Position numbers and translations under genes: made by a program
Part shown: piece by piece, positions 45,058 through 56,082 of the stretch
Layout: each line of letters begins with the position of its first letter
Position numbering within the stretch: the stretch's first letter is position 1
Assembly: GCA_038503075.1 (NCBI GenBank)
Contig: JBCAML010000013.1
Location: 124,001 to 188,000, forward strand
DNA length: 64,000 nucleotides
Origin: Gyromitra esculenta
Lineage: Eukaryota > Ascomycota > Pezizomycetes > Pezizales > Discinaceae
Direction: 5' to 3'
The notes under the pieces: generated by a model
Databases searched by the model: none
The model's input: only the letters and a program-made list of their open reading frames with translations
Told to the model about the DNA's origin: nothing

Positions 45058-46106
45058 GTTGGAGGGAGGCTTCTTTAATTTACCAATTCCTTTTCCCCTA
45101 GTCCTTTATTTATTTATTTTTATTTATTTTTTTACTGCAGAAGGATGGACAAGCGTTGGTGAGCGCGGGCAAGAGGTCGATCGGGTGTTTACAGGTGATT
45201 GGGTACAGTACAGACGCGGGGTTCCGGGTGATTCCTAACACAGATGGAGATTAGCCAATGGCCAAACAAACAGACAGACCTACGTCCTGGAGAGAAAGAA
45301 TTCACCGGTAAGGAGAGGTTGGGCGCATTCGACGGTTGAGGAATCTCGCAGGGGGAGGAATATACAGGGAGAGTGAGAGATGAGAAGACGATGGAGGAGG
45401 TCAAGAAACACTGGCTCCGCAAACGGATGGCTCGGCGCTGCACTGGGGGGGGGAATCTAATCTCTTTGGTCATTTCACCGCCGGTCGCCGCTGGCTTCCT
45501 CCCCCTGCTGCCAATCCATCGAACCACCACATACATGTACTGGCCATGGAGAGGCGTGTATAAAAGCAAAAAATATTAACTAGGTACCCTGATATAGCCC
45601 CCCCCTCCCCCTCGCATTGTCTATTCTTGCTATGCAGCAGATACGTAATGTTTCCCAACAAATTGCCAGGGTTCTCCATGTAAAAAATCTCCGAGCGCGA
45701 TTGGGCAATTGCAAGTCAAGAAGATCCGGAAGATCGTTGTTCCCTAGCGCAGAGCGACGCCAGCCCTCCCGCACGGCCCGCTGCTGTCTCGGCTAATGCA
45801 ATGCTTCGGGCTAGCGAACTGCCGAAACGCAGTCCAACAAGCGCGTCCACGTTCGCCCACACCCAATCTAGCGGCAGCGGAGCAAGGGACTTCGTGATAG
45901 AGTTGAACCTTGGGTCCGAAAAAAAACGTGTTTGTATCGTATGTCTTATGGGCCCACTTCTATCCATCTGCAGCGATCCTCTGCAGGTGCTGCTTTTATG
46001 CGGTTTCACCTTAATCACCAGACACTTAAATAGATGTATATTATAGGCCTAGGTACATGTGATACACTGGGGAATATCTTAACGGAATATAATATTCACC
46101 TAAATG

Positions 46107-46220
46107 TACTGCAGGGGAGGTGTCTTTGGTACTGCATTCGTGCATCATTCTCATGAATACGGGAGTAAGTCGGTAGTGCTACAGAGTTCTCAGGTAGTCA
46201 CCCTGACTTTCCGGTACCGA
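46107..46220 (+). mobile_element. MITE, CAGYACCGG family, shortened copy B
   Basis: Matches copies A and C through GCATCATTCTCATGAATACG and CTACAGAGTTCTCAGG. It then jumps from CACCCTGACT directly to TTCCGGTACCG, so about 45 bp of the 3' interior is missing. It is an internally deleted copy with one recognisable terminus. Confidence 0.65.
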
Positions 46221-48168
46221 GTTATGAAAAGCTGCTTTTACATTACTGAGCCGCCATAAACTCTCTCTCTCGAGTCTGCGCTAATCAGCACAGTATAAAC
46301 TTGGGAGGCAGGATCTGAACGGCACCAAGTGGTTGAAGTAGGAAGTATACTTGCATGCATCTAACCACCAGACTCTACTTGTACAACTTTCCTGCGAATT
46401 TCACACGTTACTATGTATACTTTCTAGTTGTAATAGTAAAAAACACTGTAGATGTGTCTAGATCTCTCTGGGCTCAGGTGGCTATCAGTGTCGATTATGT
46501 GGCATATTGGGACACTACTTGTAAGCGAACGCGTACGTTTGGTTTCCCAAGATTGCTTGAATTTATGGGTGCGATTCTAGGCCTCCAGACGCGCTTAATA
46601 TCACATCCTTCTTTTCGTAAATGACTTAGAGTCCTTTAGAGGTTCGCTAATTTATAGGTTGTGTGCGAGTATTCCAGTCATTAGATATACCTGAAGCTCC
46701 TCTCAGACGATCTGGTAATAAACACCCACAGGATTATACATTAGTGCTGCTGGACCTTCTCTGCTTCTACTTTACTTTGTACAGCGGAGTAAAACGGAGT
46801 ATATGATACCCTAGGCGGATAGTTATTTTTCCGAGTGATGATCCATGTATATGCGAAAACTAAGGGTATAGAAAAGGGTAACTGTACTTTTATATCTCCG
46901 CCATAGACGGTTTAGGCATGCTAGTTGCTATGAGAGGTTTTATATCAAGTGATTGCAATTGCTTATGGCTAAAGCTTGCTCTAAACATAACCTCTAGATT
47001 GCTTGGAACTAGATATACTCAATCAAGGAGTTAGTGTAGGTACCCCACCGAATCTCAAATTGTAGCGGGATATCTTTAATGAAATGGTTTAATCGCATGC
47101 TACCTCGGGGCTGGTGGTAGGAATGGATCCAATCACAAAGATAGCTCGGTGCAACACTAGAGAAATGGTGTGGATTCAAAAGGCGAGAGCTGAATTTGGT
47201 ACTGACGGTGTGTCCGTTAGATATATCCAACCTAAGGAAGATAACGTAACCTAAAGCTGACCTCTACAATATCTTTGTGTCTCTTGTTGATATTGCGACC
47301 ATAGTTACCTATCAACCATTCCCCTCCCTTTTCCAACACATTAGTCTTTTTGAGATTTATACGCTCTTTAGGCTTATATTATGCCTAATCCACTTAATTT
47401 TGCAGCAGAGTATATATGGGAACGAGAAAAGCCGGGGGGGGAGTGTGAAAAGGACCTAAGATCGATCAGAATTCACTCAAACCCAGGTTCTTTTTTCGGC
47501 TGGCAGTTTGCGTACGACAGATCGCGCCCAAATTACTATTTTTATTTTCTGTTTATTGGCATTAACCTCTAAGCTATATTCATTGACATGGCAGTACGTA
47601 AGATCGCATGGGTTTTGTGATCGCGTCGTTAAAATCATGAAATATCACTCGCGATTATCTATTATAGCCCTAACCCGTTGAGAAGGCTGAGTCACGTATA
47701 ACGCCTCGTTCAGCCCTGGCCAGTTTCTTGCATAAACCTAAACCCCTAATCTAAGGCTGAACCAAACGAGCCCCATCTAGTAAGCTATGCTTTACGCTTT
47801 GCCAGATATCCGTACGCAGCTTGCTCAATTATATGCATTAGCGTGTTTTTGACTAGAGCCGTAGACAATGGCCTGATTGACTCAAATTTCGTAAATAGGG
47901 CGCTTTACTGCGCATACATACTTGTATTGTTCTCTGGAAGAATGACTTGGCAGTTAGGAGTTCTGCACGTAGTTCTTGGGGGGGGGGAGGAGCTAGAGGT
48001 AAGGCATACCTTCATCCTCGCGATCCCCTCCACTGCTCTATCTGCTTTTTACCGAGTGGTAGGACAAGATCAAGAGTCATCGTTATGTTTCGTTTACGAT
48101 TTAATAAAAGCTGTAATCACTGAGTGAAGCCTTAGATAGAAGGGTGTGCTGCGTTGGAATACAACATA

Positions 48169-48299
48169 CCGTGTTGCCTGGGACTGCGGTAATTCGGTGT
48201 CGCGAGAACTGGCACCTTGATTGGCTAGATCTGTTTGAGGCGTTGAATTTGTGTGAGGGTTCTCGCAACGCCGGATTCTCGCAACCCCGGGCAACACGG
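48169..48299. mobile_element. 131-bp MITE, TA-flanked
   Basis: The arms start CCGTGTTGCC[T/C]GGG and extend about 40 bp to CGCGAGAAC / TGCGAGAAC. They differ from each other almost only by C/T and G/A changes. TA lies at 48167-48168 and 48300-48301. No coding capacity. Confidence 0.82.
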
Positions 48300-49265
48300 T
48301 ATGGTCGATGACCAGGCTACTGTCTATGAAAAGTCTTAGTAGGATGTTTATTAGCTTGTTTGAGAATGTCACTCAAACAACGTTTCGTGTTACTGCGCAC
48401 TCTTAGAATAGTAAAAACAGAGCGATGATGAAATTTACGCACGAGACAAGCATCATATTAAGCTCTAGAGGCATAGAAGTCTGTGTTGGACCTAATAAAG
48501 TGCGCTGAGGCGAAACCGGCGAGATACATGGTATGAGCGCGAAGTGATCTTCGCTACTTGCTCAACACGCAAATTGGAGAACTATCCACTGCATCAATAA
48601 ACCAATCAGACTACATGTAGCTCTGAAAGTCTGTAATTTAATAAAACAGAAAACCTCCTTTAGATCCCTAACCTTTACTTATATTCTTTTCGGTTCTGCC
48701 ACCTGTTACTAGCCAATCCTAACCCTGGTATTCAGCCGTTTCTACGAAATGCATGAAGCCATGATCGCGCACCCATTGCGCCTCCTCCTTACTTCTACTT
48801 GATACCACTTCTAAGCCTACGAATAAACTCCTCCGCGCAAGTTCTGAATCATAGAGACATACACCTTTCGTCTTTTTTCGCAGAACTTCTAACTCTATTG
48901 CCCGGTTTGATTCACGCACCTTGAATCATAAGGCTACTTGATCGGCCGAGGCTCTTTTTCAGGCAATACTTTATCTGCGTGTGGTGGTTGGAGACCCACT
49001 CGACCCTTTTTGCCTTTTTGAACAACGTGCAACAGGGATCCTGACTTTGGCGGAATGATTGAAACGAGACCGAATAGAAGCCAAATTTGACTACACGTAG
49101 TACTGGTTTTACGAGATAATTCATATACTTAAGGTTTAATATCCCCTGTGAAATGGTAATCATTGTTATTGTATCCTAATTTTTTTTTTTAGATTTCTTG
49201 GTCTCGTAAGAAACATCAAGTGCACCTTCCTGTTCTCTCACACTAGTGTTCGTGCTTGGCCTTAG

Positions 49266-50451
49266 TCTTGCCCACAAATTTCGTTAATTGGCACCAGCCT
49301 CTTACCGTCTGAAAGTGAGTTCCATGTAGAGTCTGCAATTCTTGTGACTTCTAATACTGACCAGTCAACTTTGCAAACAAGATTTGCTTTTCTATCAATG
49401 AAAGATCTCCATTACCCACTTGCTGTTCGCGAGCGCATTAGCGAATCTCTAGTGCATTTGGCTTTAGTGAGTAGCACATAGCAGTAGCATCTTCCAGTTG
49501 ATTAGCACTTATGCATGTAATTTCTAGCGTCCGGCGAACAACGATCAAGACACCCTCTCTTGTCATACCGTCCGTATTGACCTTTTTGCCGAAATATTAG
49601 AAAATGGGCCTAGCAGCAACAAGCCTCGTAGGCTTCCAACCCATGAGAAACTTCCTTTTTTCGTTACAAACTATCTTGAAAAGGGACCTGATGATGATTA
49701 TCGCGATATGTGTGTTATCGATGGCCGTACAGCCTTGCATCAAGCGATCGGCTATTTTAGCTACAACAGGATCAACATACTCAAACTACTTCTGGAGAAA
49801 GGGATCGACATGAATACTCGAGATATCATGGGAAACACTGCGCTTCATTTAGTGATAAACTCGTCCGGGAGCTTGATAGAACCGATATCCAAACTACTTT
49901 TGGAGTATGATATCGATGTCAATGCCCAAAACCAACGGGGCCAGACAGCACTCCACATAGCTTCAAGACGCGGGCACGAAGCCATCGCCAGGCAGCTTTT
50001 GGACAGGCAAGCCAGAGTCGACATACAAGATAACTCTGGAAGGACAGCTCTGCACCTTGCGACTAAGTGTGGTATTAAACCGATAGTCGAGATGTTATTG
50101 AAAAGTCGAATCAACATCAACGCCCAAGATGCTAGAGGATCGACCGCGCTTCATATCGCATGTAAACTCGAAGATCGTGCAGGCATGACTAGACTGTTAC
50201 TCGAAAATGGAGCCGATGTTGGAATTCAAGACAGCCATGGCAAGACCGCTCTCCATATTGTGATCCGTACCAAAGACCAGGCGAGAGTCGAGTTATTATT
50301 GCAAAACGGTGCCAATTCTGAAATTTCGGACCGTAACGGAAATACCCCACGCACTCTAGACAAACACTACCACTTCGAAACACTACTTCTGGAAATCGAA
50401 CTACAAAAAAACATGAGACATGCAACCTTAGAAGGAGGAAAAAGATGTTGA
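49266..50451 (+). CDS. Ankyrin-repeat protein, 5' end uncertain
   Basis: The coding part is about 49266-49466 joined to 49528-50451. The intron is 61 nt (donor GTGAGT, acceptor TTCTAG, phase 0), for 374 supported residues. The segment MKDLHYPLAVRERISESLVH resembles the region just before the ankyrins of fungal NACHT-ankyrin proteins. Six full ankyrin repeats plus a partial seventh follow, with clear TALHIA/TALHLA starts and LLLENGADV ends (about residues 125-345). The in-frame codon before 49266 is a stop (TAG 49263-49265), which could be part of an acceptor (CTTAG) to an unseen upstream exon. No nucleotide-binding domain is found upstream, so this is either a short ankyrin protein starting at ATG 49398 or the surviving 3' end of a larger receptor. 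Ankyrins mediate protein binding; the partner is unknown. Confidence 0.8.
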
Positions 50452-50755
50452 AGGGACAATAATTTTTCTTTTCTCCCCCCTTTTTTTGTATTTCATTCAT
50501 TGTGTTTATTTGTTTCGCGGGGGCTATAAGGCATTTTCTCGGCGTCAGGAAGCTGGGGGTAGTTAGAGCGGATTCTTGTATTTTCCTTCATGGCTAATGG
50601 TTCTAATTTTAATTTCATATTCATTTTTTTCAAAAATTCTATAGGCTTAGATTTTGGGCAGCGTCCCTAATCTTTACAAATATCACGAATGTTATGAGTA
50701 ACGTTTATTGAACTGGGTTTATAGTAAATTGTTTTAGTCTTCAATGTAGTGACCA

Positions 50756-50837
50756 TGTCTCGAGCCAGTCTCGATTAGGCTTGGCTTGTTTATGTAATTT
50801 ACTTCACGAAGTCATTGGTAGAGTTTGGTTCGAGACA
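50756..50837. mobile_element. Short element with TGTCTCGA ends, copy 1
   Basis: An 82-bp unit starting TGTCTCGAGCCAGTCTCGAT and ending GGTTCGAGACA. It shares TTAGGCTTGGCTTGTTTATG with the copy at 52567-52651. The flanking duplication is not evident here. Confidence 0.65.
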
Positions 50838-51571
50838 AATACTAACCCTCCATTTTACCCTAGGAGATTTTTTGACTAGTGGCGAGCGATATACGCTTGG
50901 CCCGCCTTCCCGAAGGTACGGCGCTGCTTGTGACTACATCTATTTTGGAAAAAAGAGTAAGAAGGGAGGTTTTTAAGTTGAACAGGTATATATAGATTAG
51001 TAGGAAGGTGGATTCTAAGAGAAGGTGTGTTGGGAATATAGTTTTAGTTTCTTGGATTTTATTTTATTTTTGCGAGTTTTTAGTTTTCTTTTGGAGTTTT
51101 TTAAGAGTACCATAACCTCTGGATTGAATGTACCTAGTGAATAAACAGCAAGATACGCGCTTGGCTTGATAGTCATGTAATATCACTCGCACGAATATGC
51201 GTTTTTGCTTTGGTGTTCTGCTGCATTGTCTATGGCTCAAAAAAGCGTGTAGATAAATTTCCGCCCTTCTTATTATAATTGCTCAGATATGGTGCCTAAA
51301 TTAGTGAGGATAATGATGTTGACACCCTCAAGATTAGGGAGAATAGCTTGGGGCGGCCATGGTTATATTTGTGTGGCAGTCTTAAGCCTACGCCCGATCG
51401 CGAGCAAAAAACAATATTTCAGCCGTTCCAGTTTTTTGAAGAACGTCAACAGTACTAATAAGTTAGCAGAGGCGGAAGAAAATATCACACCCAGCGACAA
51501 AAGGTTCCACTCTAGGCCGGAGAAGAGGTGGGATTCCTTCTCCGCTGCGCATGAATATGATTATGTTAGAG

Positions 51572-51642
51572 CGATTTGAACCCGAGACTTCGCCTATCTG
51601 GACAACCAACTGCGACTCTCTATCAGTAGACCGGTGCCACGT
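51572..51642 (-). other. tRNA-like relic
   Basis: Read on the minus strand it carries a good B box (GGTTCAAATCG) and an A-box-like GGTCTACTGATAGAG about 45 nt before it, like a tRNA or tRNA-derived SINE head. The acceptor ends do not pair, so it is not a functional tRNA. Confidence 0.35.
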
Positions 51643-51840
51643 GGGCTGAAAATATATACACATTGTGCCCCTCAGCAGATCTTAAGGCAGACTTCTTCTA
51701 CCCACCCATCACCATATGCATAGTTACATGTAGCTATGCCTCGTACATGGTGTATATGGGTGTGTATGCATACACGCGATAAATTACATGAAATTTACAT
51801 TGTTGGATATTGGACTAAGTGTTGTGAAATTTAGTAAGTA

Positions 51841-52015
51841 CAGTACCGGAAAGCGGGGCGTTTTTGGTACCATATTGTTAGAAAGTGTAGGAATAAGTCA
51901 GGATGGCTACCGTGTATACTGCCTCTGAGAACTCTGTAGCACTACCGATTTACTCCCGCATTCATGAGAATGATGTACGAATACTGTACCAACTTTACCC
52001 CCCTTCCCGGTGCTG
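51841..52015 (-). mobile_element. MITE, CAGYACCGG family, copy C
   Basis: A 175-bp element inverted relative to copy A. Its ends CAGTACCGGAAAGCGGGG and, in reverse, CAGCACCGGGAAGGGGGG form a clear 18-bp terminal inverted repeat. TA lies before it (51839-51840); the other side reads GC, presumably mutated. Confidence 0.82.
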
Positions 52016-52566
52016 GCCTAAAGGAGTAACTATAAGCCCTCCGGATCCCTCCCCTCAAAAAAAGAGCTCTCCACCCATGCCATCGAGCTATAATATGACT
52101 ATAAATATTTATTAGTCCTAAGGTCCAGCAAGTATGTTGTTAGCGCTGACTTTTTCTTCAGTCTAGCCGTAGTATACATCCCTGGCAATTGCCTTATGAT
52201 CACCAACCTCGAATGCTATTGAGAAAACAGTTAACAATGACAATAACATGTAGTTTTAAGTCCCTAACAGCTGTAATTTTGTCTGTTGTGATATGAAAAA
52301 CTGCGACTGGGGCCGGGGCCGAGCTTTTTATAGTCCCTTGGGGTAAATCGTCTACTTTATTGTCCATGACCAAAAGTTTGCGTGTTTTCGAGCTAGCAAC
52401 CAAATGAGAGTTCGAAATGAAAATCCACCAACCCCGGGGAGGAGAAATCGGAAGAAATCGGAGAAAATATCTTTCAGCCTACTAATCTAATTTCATACAC
52501 CATAAACTTAATTGGTATTTTCTGGGGTTATAGAAAGAGAAAACCTTTTCAACGCTAGCATACTAG

Positions 52567-52651
52567 CTTGTCTCGAGCCAGTCCCAATTAGGCTTAGCTT
52601 GTTTATGTAATTACTTCACCACAGAGCCCCAGGGTCTGGTTCGAGACAACG
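52567..52651. mobile_element. 85-bp element, copy 2, with 6-bp target duplication
   Basis: Starts CTTGTCTCGAGCCAG and ends CTGGTTCGAGACAACG, flanked by TACTAG at 52561-52566 and 52652-52657. The paralogous arm of the surrounding inverted duplication has a single TACTAG (reverse of 53067-53072) with no insert, so the empty site is directly visible. Confidence 0.85.
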
Positions 52652-53169
52652 TACTAGTCACAGACACCTTTAGAATACCATCCAGCACCAAGCACAACCA
52701 GAGACATACGGAACCTTCTGCCTAAACTACACACGCAGCGCACTACCATACTATTCCTACTCCCTAAGGGTTTGAACAAATTAAATTAAACAAATAATAA
52801 TTAGATGTATTTAGCGATGGGAACCCTTTAGGTCAGCTTGTATGGTCCTGTCGGACATTGTTTAGTTTAAGCGAGGCGTATTTGGGGCAGCTGGGGCAGC
52901 TGGAGCTTGGGGAGAAGCTTGGGGAGGCGATGTGCTCAAAGTGTTATTATATCTAGCAGAAACAGGAGGCTTTGATCGATAGCAGGGCTGTTTATGTGAT
53001 AGGTGGAGGGTTCCGTGTGTCTCTGGTTGTGCTCGGCGTTGGATGGTATTCTAAAAGTGTTTGTGGCTAGTACGCTGGCATTGAAAAGGTTTTCTCGTTA
53101 TAGAAAGCCTAGAAATTGTTTGAGAAGAACTACGCACAGACTGCGACAGCTGAAGTTCAGCTACAACTA

Positions 53170-53539
53170 CAGTAAAACCTATCATAATTCCAGCCTATCA
53201 TAATTCCATACCTATCATAATCCCAGTTAATCTTGGCCGCAAACTTTGTTCTATGGTGAAAACCTGTCTAATTTCCATCCCTATCATAATTCCATTTCTA
53301 GTTGATTGTTTGGCTGATTTCCAGAGTTACACAAGTCATTTTCCGGAGTTTTTTCACTTTTTTTCACCTATGAACAGATCCTAACATGACCATTCACACA
53401 CTCCATAATTGAAATATTTTTTTATAAATATTTTTTGTTGTATAATAACCCTCATAGTCTTGGGCCCCAGAAGACATCAATGATTAAATTCCAGTAAAAG
53501 TTCGGGCACAGCCAACTGGAATTATGATAGGTTTTACTG
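53170..53539. mobile_element. 370-bp pogo-like MITE
   Basis: Perfect 23-bp terminal inverted repeats CAGTAAAACCTATCATAATT continuing CCA are flanked by TA (53168-53169 and 53540-53541). The CAGTAAAACC start is typical of pogo-type elements. The left part contains four copies of CCTATCATAATTCCA-like subrepeats. No transposase is present. Confidence 0.9.
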
Positions 53540-53916
53540 TATACACACCACAAAAAGGTGACCCTCTGACTGCACATTCCTCCCATTTATTCCATCAAAA
53601 TGGTTCTTTGGCAATCTTAAAAACGTGAATGCGATTAACATAGCATACTGATATTTTTGATATTTTTTTTTCGATTTTTCGATTTTTTCCCTCCAGAATT
53701 GATGGACTTTCATTTTAGGCCCCCGCTTGGTTGCTAACTCGAAAACATGCAAACTTTTGATCATGAACAATAACAAAAGGAGTGAGTGGCAGATCTCTAA
53801 TTACGCCTAGAAAGGAACGAATTAAAAGAGAATAGCTATATAAATATATTAGAATCTTGACGCTAGAATCCGTCAACTTCCACCAACTTCGAGAATTTCC
53901 GAATACCCCTATTACA

Positions 53917-55203
53917 CTACATGTACCATTTCAGAAAACTGAACATGCTGCGCGCACTTGGCTCCTGTGTCGGAAATTTCTGTGCATCAGGCGACCTCTC
54001 CTCTCCCTCTTTCGGTTTCAGTTCGCTTTCCGACTTGATAAACATAAACCACCCAGGGTAAGGCTTCACTGTGTTTCTATATGTACCCTCTACAGAATAT
54101 CCGAGCATCCCGGCGACCATAATTGCATCAAACAATTCTCCGTTATCGTCGAGTATAATGTCAACCTCGCAGTGTCCCGTCGGAATGTCCTGGATATCAA
54201 CTAGTGGATAGTCGCCTGTCTCAAGTACAATACTTCTGTGGATATCTGTCCGCGGAAGCCATTCACCCTCGTCGCCAAACGCACAGAACGATGTTAACCA
54301 GCCGGAAATATAGGTAGGCCCACTACCACCCCCACGGTGGCAGGTGATCTTTTGCCAGAAATCTATCGTCTCTTGGGTTGCCTGATTCGTGATTGGATCG
54401 GGATCGAACGAGGAAACAAATGATGCGAGGACGGGCTCTAGCATTGAGTGCCATTTCTCCAGTTCTTTGTGACTGTTTGGGCCGAATGTAGACAGCTTAC
54501 GTATGCGTTTTTGAAGGGACACGTAGTCCTCTTTTTCACCAAGGAGTGTTACCGAAGGGATGCCGCAGCGTAGACTGAACTTGTACCTGAAATATGATTT
54601 CAAGGTGGCCATCATAATGATCGAAGAGCAGACGGTGTCCGTGACAGTGGTCGTGGTAAAATCAGGAAGAATCCACCTTTGCAATTCGCTATCAAGAACA
54701 TGCATCTATTTATATTTATATTAGTTATAGTAATTATGGAAGAGGAAGAAGGTAGAAAACGTAAGATGTTATACATTTAATAAATCCGTCACTTGTGTTG
54801 CAATATCCCCAAAATCAACTGTATATCTATTTCCGCTGGCTTTAACCTCGAGTTCCCTTTTTTCACCCTCGTGCGAGACAAAATGCTCCTTCATCTCCTC
54901 TGCGTGCTTATTCACATAGTGCGAGAACTGAGTGAGTATACACATCCAGATATCATCAGGGCGGATGACGAGGTTTTGATGTTCATTATATGCTTGAATA
55001 CAACCATAGACAAATCCATTTGCATTGGGTACAAGATTCAGGAGATCTGAACTTGTAATGGAGGATTGCAGCAGTTCGACACAGTTTTTAGCGGGGTTAG
55101 GGGCGGCCCGGTCGAGTACATCAACTGGAGAGGTAAGAGGTCTCAGCTCTTTCTTGTTAATCGATCTCGCAGCGTGGGAAGCAACTTTGAAAGTTACAGG
55201 CAT
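53917..55203 (-). CDS. DUF4419 protein
   Basis: Exons 55203-54775 and 54705-53917 encode 405 aa. The 69-nt intron has donor GTATAA, branch ACTAAT and acceptor AATAG in phase 0. It matches the fungal DUF4419 pattern: [20 protein letters not shown] followed by [19 protein letters not shown], then after the splice [60 protein letters not shown] and WLTSFCAF. Family members are about 400-500 aa, so this one looks complete. Biochemical function is unknown; no signal peptide or membrane segment is seen. The gene is surrounded by repeats on both sides. Its last codons Tyr-Met-stop coincide with one of the TACATGTA octamers, the only one touching a coding exon in this window. Confidence 0.86.
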
Positions 55204-56082
55204 GGTTTTATATGATAGATGAAATAATTGTGATGTTAAGAGGTGACTTTGTTGAAAGAGGAAGCTGATGATAGAAAGTTTGGTTTTATACTCATCTAAT
55301 TCATGATCAGGTAATGGAGATACGGCTGTGGATGGGGAATTGGCCCTTACATAGGAAAGAAGCCTCCTCTTTATACAAGGAGCAGCTGTATGGAGATGAT
55401 TCGTGTCTCATTATTATGGTACCCCCCCCAGAACTGAAACATCTGGCGTTCCATCTCCACACCCCTGCATTTAGTGTTTAGTACTCTAGCGTCGGCGGTG
55501 AAATCTATTGCAGCTTCGTTCTTCGGCCAAAATTACACGTTAGGATATTATTTGTATGCAAATACCCAACTGGGAACCAGACAAACTTTTCCGGATCTCA
55601 CAGTGATTTCCCAATCGTTCTAGTACGAATGCCACACAGTTCCTGAGTTCGAGTATTTTTTATGTCCTTGTAGCTAGATTTCAGCCTCTGTGTTTATGGA
55701 ACTACAGCTACGGAGAACTTTCCTTGGATTTTGAGGGCATATTTTCGGCTATAGAGATAAAAACACAAATCTCCACTCACACATGTACTCCTATAACTTA
55801 AGAGCTTGGTGTAGCATCAATTGCGGTGCTAAGGACGTTTCAATTTGTACTACCGTATGGTCTCGGAAATAACGAACGGGGCCAGGCTGAGAGAGCATAG
55901 AGAGCAAGGCATTTGAGTGGCCAAAATAAACCAAAGAAAACTTACGACTATTCAGGTCATTATCAGTGAAATACAAGGTAAGACGATTGTACACAACTCT
56001 CACTTGCCCTGTGAAAATTTAACTACATCAGCAAAAAAAAAAATGCGCCAGAACACAAACTAGCACCTGTGGAGGGCTATAT

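Larger units (their letters stand above)
45058..49265. other. Gene-poor stretch with relics
   Basis: AT-rich, no supported gene. It holds a shortened MITE copy (46107-46220), a tRNA-like sequence (about 46305-46376, minus), a 131-bp MITE (48169-48299) and TACATGTA at 45532 and 48612. A 67-codon minus-strand frame (48719-48919, ending QWVRDHGFMHFVETAEYQG) has protein-like composition and may be a gene relic; I do not recognise it. Confidence 0.5.
52340..53800. repeat. Degenerate inverted duplication
   Basis: Two pairs of arms face each other. 52340-52460 matches the reverse of 53670-53790 (AAAAGTTTGCGTGTTTTCGA against AAAAGTTTGCATGTTTTCGA). 52535-52715 matches the reverse of 53008-53120 (TTTTAGAATACCATCCA in both). 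Differences are mostly transitions and the distal arm is more AT-rich. Each arm has been hit by a different small element. The central 285 bp is unique. Confidence 0.8.
50452..53916. other. Repeat-rich, gene-free stretch
   Basis: No gene is seen. It contains two copies of an element with TGTCTCGA ends, MITE copy C, a tRNA-like relic (51572-51642), a large degenerate inverted duplication (about 52340-53800) and a 370-bp pogo-like MITE within it. Confidence 0.6.
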
